Position numbers and translations under genes: made by a program. From Candidatus Gastranaerophilales bacterium (GTDB taxonomy: Bacteria > Cyanobacteriota > Vampirovibrionia > Gastranaerophilales > Gastranaerophilaceae), in NCBI GenBank assembly GCA_944324455.1, contig CALUWJ010000002.1:62001-126000 (forward strand): DNA of 64,000 bases, in the 5' to 3' direction. The notes under the pieces are model-generated. The model made no database searches, was not told the origin of the DNA, and saw only the letters and a program-made list of their open reading frames with translations. Positions 27,107-33,418 of this stretch are shown here, piece after piece (the stretch's first letter is position 1; each line of letters starts with the position of its first letter).

Positions 27107-28771
27107 TTAATATGGCATCATTATATTTTTATTGCTAAAACCATTTGCATATGTGGTTTTTGGCTGAGATGATGCTTTTTCGTACTTACTTAGTTGTGCT
27201 TGAGGATATCTTTTGCTGATTTCCATATTCACTTCTTTTACTTCGGAATTAGCACTTGTTAAAACATCTCTGGAGTCTTGAAGTTGTTGTTTGGCTTCAG
27301 ATAATTTAGCCTCGCTTGCTTCAACTTTTTCCATTGCTTTCATAACAGGGCTATCAGGATTATCTTTACAAGCTTCTTCTATTTCTTGATTGATTGCTTC
27401 TTGTTCTTCTTGAAGTTTTGCAAGAGCTTCTTCTTGTGCTTCTAATTGGGCATTTAAGCCTTCTTCACCATTTAGTTGTTCTTCTAAGCTTTGAATTTGT
27501 TCTTCATCGGATTGAATTTGAGATTGCATTTGTGCAATTTGAGCTTGAAGTGCTTGTCTTTGTGCTTCTATCGCAGCTTGTGCTTCAGGATCATCAGAGC
27601 TTGCGCTTTGAAGACTTGCTAATTGGGATTCTAAATCGCTTAATGAAGCTGTATGTTCGCTTAATTGTTGGTTAGCAGTAGTTAATTGTGATTCTGTTTG
27701 AGATATTTGATCGTTAATAGATGTAATAGTATCATTTGCAGCTTTTATTGCTTCTGTGTTTGCTTCACTTTTTTCTTTTAATTCTTCATTTAATTCTTCA
27801 TTTTTTTGTACTTCTTCATTAAAATCATCTAGGGCATTATCATATTCCCCTGATTGTGATTTAACATTTGATTCGGCATTTGATACATTGCTTTGAGCTG
27901 TATCAGCGCTACCTTGTCTTTTATCTCTTTCAGCTTCTAATTGTTCTAAATCCATTTCAGCTAAATTAGCTGATGAAGATTCAACAGCCCCCATAGAACC
28001 GCTTCCACCGCCAGTAGCAGCTGCTTCTTCAGTTTCTTCAGTTTCACCTGTTTCTTCTGTTTCTTCAACTTCTTCTGTTTCTTCTGTGGCTTCAGTTTCT
28101 TCTAGGGCTTCTTCTTCCGAAAGTTCATCTTCTTCTTCAACACCGCCCATTCCGCCTCCGCCACCGGCACCGCCGGCTCCAGCTGCTTCTTCTGATTCTT
28201 CAGCTTTTTCAGTTTCCTCTTCTTTTTCTGATTCTTCTTTATCAACTTTTTCAGAATTACCTAGTTCAGGCATATTTTGACCGAAAATCATTTCTAAAAG
28301 CTCTTCAAAGTCATATTCAAAATCGCCTTTTTGCATACTTTCAAAGGCTTTTTTTAAGTCATCAATACTTAGTTCTTCTTTATCACCTTGTACATAGGTT
28401 TGGAATAATTCTTTTTCAAAGTCACTTAGTTCTCTATCTGTGTTAATATCAAGATATTTAAGTGCTTCATCACTTTCATAAATAGTATCTAGTAGTTCAC
28501 TCATCTCATCAGATTTGTCAGTGTTGTTAGTATCGGTTTTATTTGATGATGTACTTGAATTGGTAGTATTACTTGTATTTGTTGAATTTTCCTGTTGGTC
28601 AAAAATAGTACCAGATTCATCTCCTTTTTGCGAAATCATAGCATTTAGCTCATTTACATCCATAAATACGTTTAAATTAATGCTTGACCCGCTTTCAGGA
28701 GAAATTTTTCCATCTTTCACCAATTCAAGGTATTTTTCATAAATTTGATTAATAGAAGATATATTTTCCAT
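27107..28771 (-). CDS. EF-hand-like coiled-coil protein, paralogue lacking the transglycosylase domain
   Basis: The ATG at 28771 has AGGGG 6 bases upstream; a GTG at 28777 is less likely. The 554-residue product repeats the plan of the downstream gene: Ser/Asn-rich start, EF-hand-like loop DINTDRELSDFE (the central Gly is replaced by Arg), a very acidic stretch of Glu/Thr repeats, a Gly/Ala linker, and a long coiled coil with SSDDPEAQAAIEAQRQ and EACKDNPDSPVMKAMEK shared with the paralogue. It ends with a short basic tail (about 50 residues) instead of an SLT domain. No signal peptide is visible. The 43-base gap to the next gene suggests one operon. Confidence 0.85.
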   Translation of the reverse strand: MENISSINQIYEKYLELVKDGKISPESGSSINLNVFMDVNELNAMISQKGDESGTIFDQQENSTNTSNTTNSSTSSNKTDTNNTDKSDEMSELLDTIYESDEALKYLDINTDRELSDFEKELFQTYVQGDKEELSIDDLKKAFESMQKGDFEYDFEELLEMIFGQNMPELGNSEKVDKEESEKEEETEKAEESEEAAGAGGAGGGGGMGGVEEEDELSEEEALEETEATEETEEVEETEETGETEETEEAAATGGGSGSMGAVESSSANLAEMDLEQLEAERDKRQGSADTAQSNVSNAESNVKSQSGEYDNALDDFNEEVQKNEELNEELKEKSEANTEAIKAANDTITSINDQISQTESQLTTANQQLSEHTASLSDLESQLASLQSASSDDPEAQAAIEAQRQALQAQIAQMQSQIQSDEEQIQSLEEQLNGEEGLNAQLEAQEEALAKLQEEQEAINQEIEEACKDNPDSPVMKAMEKVEASEAKLSEAKQQLQDSRDVLTSANSEVKEVNMEISKRYPQAQLSKYEKASSQPKTTYANGFSNKNIMMPY

Positions 28772-28801
28772 ACACACACCCCTTATTCTACTACATTTAG
28801 T

Positions 28802-28829
28802 CTATCGGCAAAGTTATGATAAAACTTGA
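28802..28829 (-). promoter_or_regulatory. sigma-28-like promoter
   Basis: Minus strand: TCAAGTTT (28829-28822), 12 bases, GCCGATAG (28809-28802). The enterobacterial FliA consensus is TAAAGTTT-N11-GCCGATAA, so each half matches 7 of 8, with a spacer one base longer. It precedes the coiled-coil gene by about 30 bases. Confidence 0.35.
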
Positions 28830-28865
28830 GGATATGTAAAGAAATGTTACATGGTTTTTAAATTG

Positions 28866-28902
28866 TGTTTAAAAATAAAAACAGGGGGAGCATAAGCTCC
28901 CC
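28866..28902 (-). terminator. rho-independent terminator of the cysteine-rich pilin gene
   Basis: GGGGAGC / GCTCCCC stem (28885-28902) with loop TTAT on the minus strand, followed by TGTTTTTATTTTT, 63 bases after the stop. Confidence 0.85.
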
Positions 28903-28965
28903 AGATATCAAAACACAAAAAATAACATAAACTCATGTAAACAAAAATCGCAATTCGATTTATAT

Positions 28966-30327
28966 TTATATATCAGACACACATCGGACTGATTTTGCAT
29001 AGAACTCATTCTCTCCATAATCTTCTCCCCAATCACCTTTAAAAAGAGAGTAAGTGGTAAGTCCAAGACTACTAGCTCCCGTTGTCCATATTGAAAAAAC
29101 ACTGCAAACCCCTGAGCGAGAACAACCCCAATTATAAGCACATTGAGTTGATGAATAACCAGAATATGCATCACATAATTGCAAACCGCCAGCTCCTTTT
29201 CCTATAGAGTACGCAGCAAATTTACTTGCCTCATTCAAGCTTGGTAAACGCCATGGTCTTGAACCAATCTTTAATTTTGAACAAATATCTTCAGCAGCCC
29301 AATAATTACAAACTGTTCTATTACAGCCTGAATAGTCTCCATAAGCGCTATCACAAGAACCAGGCATTCCCGTTTGGCCTTTCCAACATATAGGTGTATC
29401 GTTTGAATCATAATTATTGCCGGCTGAAACAGTAAGTGTAGAATATGGGATGGTTAAATCTGGATGATCGCCTATATTATATTTAGTAACCATTAGATTA
29501 CCAACAGCCATATACGGAGATGATTTGCAAGCAGGATTTTGTGACGGATTAGAGCTCAATTCATACCCGCCCGTACAAGTTGCACATGCACTAGCCGTAC
29601 AACTTGTACAATTAGCTCCAAATAAAGCATTACAATCAGGTACACAAGTATTTCCACTTAATTTATACCCGCTTATACATCCTGTACATGCGCTAGCTGT
29701 ACAACTAGTACAAGTACTTCCAAATTTAGTTGGACAATTAGCTACACATCTGCCATTAATTAAATCATATCCACCGGTACAAGTTGTACAATTATCAATA
29801 TTACATGCTGTACATGCTGAACTAAATAATGTTGTACAATCTGGAACACAAGCTCCATTATCCAGTTTATAATTAGTCTTACAAGTCTTACATTTTACCT
29901 CATCACATGTAGCACAATTAGGATATTTTGTATCACAATTAGTACATGTATTTCCATTAGGATATTTACCATCTTTACAACTTAAACATCCGTCACTACT
30001 ACATGTTAAACAATCAGTCCCATAATCAATAGAACAATCTATACATTTACATTTAGCTAAATTTCTATATTGACCAGATGGACATGATTCAATAGAACAC
30101 ATAATACAATTATCTTTATAGCAAAGCTTACAACTAGGTGAAATATCCTTACATTCATCACTCCAACCGTTTGAACTGCCTCCACCACCAAAAACACCAC
30201 TTGAAAATTTCTTTGTGATAATCGGTGTAAAAGCTGCTGTGATACAACTAATCACAATTAAGCTGATTAATAGCTCAATTAGTGAAAACGCTAATTTTTT
30301 AGAATACATTTTAAATCTTCTTTCCAT
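28966..30327 (-). CDS. type IV pilin-like protein with a cysteine-rich repeat body
   Basis: The N-terminus is a prepilin: KKLA followed by FSLIELLISLIVISCITAAF, with cleavage expected after the Ala and Glu at position 5 of the mature chain. The start at 30327 has GGGGA nearby; an ATG at 30309 (MYSKK) is also possible. After the helix comes a Gly/Ser hinge and about 215 residues with 38 cysteines by my count, about 13 of them in CxxC pairs, arranged in repeats of about 40-45 residues such as CTSCTASACTGC. These resemble furin-like or Giardia VSP-type repeats. The C-terminal domain (WRLPSLNEASKFAAY) resembles the DUF1566/Lcl-type domain of bacterial surface proteins. The mature protein is probably surface exposed or on a pilus. 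Confidence 0.82.
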   Translation of the reverse strand: MERRFKMYSKKLAFSLIELLISLIVISCITAAFTPIITKKFSSGVFGGGGSSNGWSDECKDISPSCKLCYKDNCIMCSIESCPSGQYRNLAKCKCIDCSIDYGTDCLTCSSDGCLSCKDGKYPNGNTCTNCDTKYPNCATCDEVKCKTCKTNYKLDNGACVPDCTTLFSSACTACNIDNCTTCTGGYDLINGRCVANCPTKFGSTCTSCTASACTGCISGYKLSGNTCVPDCNALFGANCTSCTASACATCTGGYELSSNPSQNPACKSSPYMAVGNLMVTKYNIGDHPDLTIPYSTLTVSAGNNYDSNDTPICWKGQTGMPGSCDSAYGDYSGCNRTVCNYWAAEDICSKLKIGSRPWRLPSLNEASKFAAYSIGKGAGGLQLCDAYSGYSSTQCAYNWGCSRSGVCSVFSIWTTGASSLGLTTYSLFKGDWGEDYGENEFYAKSVRCVSDI

Positions 30328-30348
30328 AATTCCCCAAGATAATATAAT

Positions 30349-30375
30349 TTATAAGTTATATATTATAACTTATAA
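30349..30375. promoter_or_regulatory. operator 1, perfect 12-bp inverted repeat
   Basis: TTATAAGTTATA, spacer TAT, TATAACTTATAA. The half-site TTATAAGT also occurs in operator 2. It covers the -10 of the pilin promoter. It is a likely binding site for the adjacent XRE repressor. Confidence 0.7.
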
Positions 30376-30397
30376 CACTCTTAAATTTATAAGTCAA
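30369..30397 (-). promoter_or_regulatory. promoter of the cysteine-rich pilin gene
   Basis: Minus strand: TTGACT (30397-30392), a 17-base spacer and TATAAG (30374-30369) with an upstream TGT. The -35 lies within operator 2 and the -10 within operator 1. Confidence 0.6.
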
Positions 30398-30416
30398 TAT
30401 TTATATACTTATAAAT
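30385..30416. promoter_or_regulatory. operator 2, 10-bp inverted repeat touching the XRE start codon
   Basis: ATTTATAAGT and ACTTATAAAT with a 12-base spacer. It contains the same TTATAAGT half-sites as operator 1. It spans a TATACT -10 (30404-30409) for the XRE gene, whose ATG follows at 30417, so repression of both divergent genes is expected. Confidence 0.65.
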
Positions 30417-30641
30417 ATGGATAAAGAAAGTTTATTGAAAAAATTCGGCAAAAATGTAAAAATAGAAAGAATTAAAAAAGATTTAACACAAGAGCAACTT
30501 GCCGAAATAATGAATGTATCACAAAATTATATTGCCAATATTGAACGGGGAAAGGCAAATATGTCATTAGCAAAAATATATGAACTATCTAAATTTTTAA
30601 ATGTTAATATTGAAAAATTGCTCGTTTTTAGCGAGAATTAA
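30417..30641 (+). CDS. XRE-family (Cro/CI-type) transcriptional regulator
   Basis: The 74-residue protein is a single helix-turn-helix domain: FGKNVKIERIKKDLTQEQLA, then EIMNVSQNYIANIERGKANM and LAKIYELSKFLNVNIEKLL. It is small and has no extra domain, like Cro or antitoxin-type repressors. No ribosome site is visible, and a -10 box ends 7 bases before the ATG, so the mRNA may be leaderless. It is divergent from the pilin gene with two inverted-repeat operators between them, which supports control of both itself and the pilin. Its end overlaps the convergent NUDIX gene by 14 bases. Confidence 0.9.
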   Translation: MDKESLLKKFGKNVKIERIKKDLTQEQLAEIMNVSQNYIANIERGKANMSLAKIYELSKFLNVNIEKLLVFSEN

Positions 30642-31206
30642 TTCTCTCCAGTGCATAATAAACTCCGCAAACAAGTGCTGCAGCAACAGAAATTTCTTTT
30701 TGATTAATTGTTTTTAAATATTGACTTACGTTATTTATAGGAATAAAAAAGCGCTCCTGTATAACTCCTCCATCTGAAACAGGTTTTTGGACGATATTAT
30801 AAGAATTGCATATTGCAGTTATATATGTCAAAGTTTCACTAGATAAACCTGCGCTTGTTGATGAGTTTTTTAACTCAATATAAATTTCATCTGCAATAAG
30901 CCCTGTTTCTTCTAATAGCTCTTTTTTGGTGCACTCTAAAAGCGTTTCATCTTTATCGATATCAGCAATTAGACCAGCCGGAGATTCAAGGCAATATTTA
31001 GCTTTATTTTCGGATGTGATAGGAGGTCTATTTGTTTTCATAAATAGAAAATTATATTCATCATTAATTTTAACTATTGTAGTTATAGCAACAGCGCTGT
31101 CTAAATTTGGTTTATCGTTAGTTCTTTTAACATAATACCAATCATGACCGGATGGCGAGATTGCGGATTTAAAGTCCAGATATTTTGATGTATTAATTAT
31201 TGGCAT
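30628..31206 (-). CDS. NUDIX hydrolase
   Basis: The 192-residue protein carries a NUDIX box, ETLLECTKKELLEETGLI, with Lys in place of the first Arg of REuxEExGu and the leading Gly three residues further upstream than usual. PAGLIADIDKDE precedes it, as in the ADP-ribose/ADP-sugar pyrophosphatase group, and SSETLTYITAICNS follows. It would hydrolyse a nucleoside diphosphate linked to another group. The substrate is uncertain. GAGGTG precedes the ATG. It overlaps thiE by 14 bases and follows it in the same operon. Confidence 0.85.
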   Translation of the reverse strand: MPIINTSKYLDFKSAISPSGHDWYYVKRTNDKPNLDSAVAITTIVKINDEYNFLFMKTNRPPITSENKAKYCLESPAGLIADIDKDETLLECTKKELLEETGLIADEIYIELKNSSTSAGLSSETLTYITAICNSYNIVQKPVSDGGVIQERFFIPINNVSQYLKTINQKEISVAAALVCGVYYALERINSR

Positions 31207-32218
31207 TATTTAGCACCTCATTGAATTTAGAAACGGTTTCATTGATGTCATTAGCATTCATTAATGCTCTAATTGCAGCAACTCTTGTAGCACCTGCGTT
31301 GATAACTTCATTTATATTTGTTTCATCAATTGAACCTATTGCATAAAATGGAATTTTGATGTTTTGACTAACCCATTTAACATATTCAAGACCGACAGGC
31401 GTTGTGGTTGGTTTTGTAGGAGTTTTAAATACCGGACCGACTCCTATATAATCAGCATTATTTTCTTGAGCAATAATAGCGTCATCGGGTTTATGAGTTG
31501 AAATTCCGATTATTTTATCTTCACCTAATAATTTTCTTGCAGAATTTATATCGATGTCGTCTTGACCTAAATGAACACCATCAGCGTCGACAATTTTTGC
31601 TATATCGATTCTGTCATTTATTATTAATAGTGCGTCATACATTGAGCATAATTGGCGGAGTTTTTTTGCGATATTAATCATTTCTTTTGCGGTTTTATTT
31701 TTTTCTCTATATTGAATTAACTTAACTCCTGCATTTAATATTAGCGCAATTCTATCAATAAATTCACTGTCATCCATATCGTTTTGAGACGTTATAAGAT
31801 AGATATTTTTATTATTTAAAAGCGCTGACTTAATATTTGTCTTTTTTTCTATATTTATTAAATTCATAATTTCTTTTTCTATTTCATACATTTCATATCT
31901 ATATTTATCATCAAGCGTTCCATATTCATTTAGAACCCTTAATGCTTGTTGAGTTCTTTTTATATTGGCTCTTAAAACATCAGATTTATTATTTTCTTTT
32001 GTTATATTTTGAATATCTACACCAACATCATTTACCACATTTCTGGAATTAATCAAATTTTCATAATCTTTTTCAAAAAATTGTGTAATCTGGTGGCGTA
32101 AATTTTTGAGTTTTTTTGAAAGATTTTTATTATTTAGTATAAACCTGGTATATTCTTCAATGTTTCTAAGGCCCTCTGTTGCTCTATTTAAGTTAGCGTC
32201 TATTATTCTGAAATACAT
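31193..32218 (-). CDS. thiE: ThiD2-ThiE fusion, thiamine phosphate synthase
   Basis: The 341-residue protein has two domains. Residues 1 to about 130 (MYFRIIDANLNRATEGLRNI, then EYTRFI) form the ThiD2-type domain, reported in the literature as a hydroxymethylpyrimidine phosphate kinase and typically fused to ThiE in cyanobacteria. From about residue 135 comes ThiE: YLITSQNDMDDSEF, YREKNKTAKEM, DRIDIAKIVDADGVHLGQDD, GISTHKPDDA, YIGVGPVFKTPTKPTTTPVG and YAIGSIDETN. ThiE joins the pyrimidine and thiazole phosphates. The fusion supports the lineage call. I saw no TPP riboswitch in the 68-base upstream region. Confidence 0.94.
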   Translation of the reverse strand: MYFRIIDANLNRATEGLRNIEEYTRFILNNKNLSKKLKNLRHQITQFFEKDYENLINSRNVVNDVGVDIQNITKENNKSDVLRANIKRTQQALRVLNEYGTLDDKYRYEMYEIEKEIMNLINIEKKTNIKSALLNNKNIYLITSQNDMDDSEFIDRIALILNAGVKLIQYREKNKTAKEMINIAKKLRQLCSMYDALLIINDRIDIAKIVDADGVHLGQDDIDINSARKLLGEDKIIGISTHKPDDAIIAQENNADYIGVGPVFKTPTKPTTTPVGLEYVKWVSQNIKIPFYAIGSIDETNINEVINAGATRVAAIRALMNANDINETVSKFNEVLNNANN

Positions 32219-32256
32219 AAAATTACCTTGTTGATTATATATATTTGATTATAGCG

Positions 32257-32283
32257 AAACCAGTTAAAATTTAATAGTCTTAA
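32257..32283 (+). promoter_or_regulatory. ECF-type promoter of the second sigma gene
   Basis: GAAAC (32257-32261), a 16-base spacer and GTCTAA (32278-32283) match the ECF pattern. The -10 ends 3 bases before the ATG at 32287, so transcription would begin at or just inside the start codon. This suggests autoregulation and a leaderless mRNA, or a start codon further in. Confidence 0.45.
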
Positions 32284-32286
32284 TTT

Positions 32287-32853
32287 ATGAACGAAGATAA
32301 AATTGAAATAATAAAAAGGGCTATTAAGGCTGATAAGCTGGCTTTGATAGAGCTTATTAAACAAGAACAAGATAATATATATGCAACTCTTTTTTATATG
32401 AAAAAAGATGAAAATGATATAGCGGATATTATGCAGGATGTTTTAATTAAATTGAGCAAAAAAATTACTCAATTAAAAAATCCTAAATATTTTAAAACTT
32501 GGCTAAATCAGATTATTATAAATTCATATTATGATTATCTTAGAAAAAATAAGAAAAAATCAACAGAAGTTCCATTAATTAAAAATGATGACTCATCTGC
32601 TATCGAAGTGCCTGATTATGATTCCAACCCGCAAGAAACTGTTTTAAATAATGAACTTGATTTAATTATCAAAACATCAATAGAAAATTTACCCTTGCAT
32701 TATAAAATTCCGATTACTTTAAGAGAAATTCAAGGTTTAAGCTACGATGAAATTTCAAATATAACAAATACAACGGTTGGCACAGTTAAATCTCGTATTG
32801 CGAGGGCAAGAGCAATAATAAAAGATGATATTAATAAATATTCAAGAGGATAA
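32287..32853 (+). CDS. ECF-type RNA polymerase sigma factor (second)
   Basis: The 188-residue protein has region 2 (DENDIADIMQDVLIKLSKKI, then YFKTWLNQIIINSYYDYLRK) and region 4 (LPLHYKIPITLREIQGLSYD, then EISNITNTTVGTVKSRIARA), joined by an acidic linker. It belongs to the SigW-like ECF group in general layout. The next gene starts one base after its stop and is the likely anti-sigma factor. No ribosome site is visible before the ATG. Confidence 0.92.
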   Translation: MNEDKIEIIKRAIKADKLALIELIKQEQDNIYATLFYMKKDENDIADIMQDVLIKLSKKITQLKNPKYFKTWLNQIIINSYYDYLRKNKKKSTEVPLIKNDDSSAIEVPDYDSNPQETVLNNELDLIIKTSIENLPLHYKIPITLREIQGLSYDEISNITNTTVGTVKSRIARARAIIKDDINKYSRG

Positions 32854-32854
32854 T

Positions 32855-33187
32855 ATGATTTCTACAGGCGCACTAGAAGATAAAATTAATGAATATTATG
32901 ATGAACAAATGAATTCTTCGCAATTATTGAACTATGAAGCAAGAATTGCGAATTCGCTGTTAATTAAAGAATACACATATCAAAGATGTTTTGAATTTTA
33001 TAAAATCTCTAATTCAATTAAATTTACGAAGAAAAGACTGAAACCAAAAGCTCAAGAGATAACAAAGAATATTTTAGTAAATATACAAGATGATTTATTC
33101 TTCGATATCAATTCCGTTTTTTCTAAGAGTGTCAATAAACATTTGCGCAGCTTTCTTTTGAACCTCAGGAGGCACAACTCTAAGTAG
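32855..33187 (+). CDS. probable anti-sigma factor lacking zinc ligands
   Basis: The start at 32855 has AGAGGA 5 bases upstream and is coupled to the sigma stop. The 110-residue product begins LEDKINEYYDEQMNSSQLLN, then YEARIANSLLIKEY, which follows the helical pattern of zf-HC2 anti-sigma domains, but the HxxxCxxC zinc ligands are absent (only one Cys, in QRCFEF). No membrane segment is present, so it would be a soluble anti-sigma. The C-terminal 31 codons overlap a convergent gene by 93 bases. The anti-sigma assignment rests mainly on position. Confidence 0.65.
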   Translation: MISTGALEDKINEYYDEQMNSSQLLNYEARIANSLLIKEYTYQRCFEFYKISNSIKFTKKRLKPKAQEITKNILVNIQDDLFFDINSVFSKSVNKHLRSFLLNLRRHNSK

Positions 33188-33418
33188 TTCAATTGTTCTT
33201 GATATAACAGGGTCTTTATCATACCATCTTGAACCGCCATTAATAGGTTTGACCATATGATAGAATTTTTCTATGGCCTCTTTAGAAACTTTTTTTTCAA
33301 CTGAATTCAAGAACTCCTCAGCTTGTTCCTTAAGCTCTGATTGGTAATCCTTTAACATATTTATTACTTTTAATAATAACGGATCATAGTCATACCATCT
33401 TTTATATTCTTGTGCCAT
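33095..33418 (-). CDS. small protein with a duplicated RWYDxDP motif, unknown function
   Basis: The ATG at 33418 has GAGAGG 4 bases upstream, inside the end of murA (17-base overlap). The 107-residue product contains two copies of a motif of about 35 residues: RWYDYDPLLLKVINMLKDYQ in the first half and RWYDKDPVISRTIELLRVVP in the second, each followed by a helix ending in AEEFLNSV or AQMFIDTL. No named domain was recognised. The duplication argues for a real gene with two similar helical modules. It follows murA in the same transcript. Confidence 0.78.
   Translation of the reverse strand: MAQEYKRWYDYDPLLLKVINMLKDYQSELKEQAEEFLNSVEKKVSKEAIEKFYHMVKPINGGSRWYDKDPVISRTIELLRVVPPEVQKKAAQMFIDTLRKNGIDIEE

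Noticed and set aside
25446-28742. Many frames on both strands inside the coiled-coil genes, some Pro- or Leu-rich
   Set aside because: These are by-products of the Gln/Glu/Ala codon repeats of the coiled coils; Leu- and Pro-rich shadows are expected opposite such sequence.
28908-29174. An 88-codon frame overlapping the end of the cysteine-rich pilin gene
   Set aside because: It overlaps a gene with clear domains and includes the terminator.
28966-30641. Prophage remnant because of the CI/Cro-like switch
   Set aside because: No integrase, structural or attachment-site features are present; genes on both sides are ordinary chromosomal genes.
30417-31206. XRE plus NUDIX as a toxin-antitoxin pair
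   Set aside because: They are convergent, not in one operon; the NUDIX gene belongs with thiE and the XRE gene faces the pilin.
32219-32286. TPP riboswitch before thiE
   Set aside because: The 68-base region is too short and shows no THI-box motifs.
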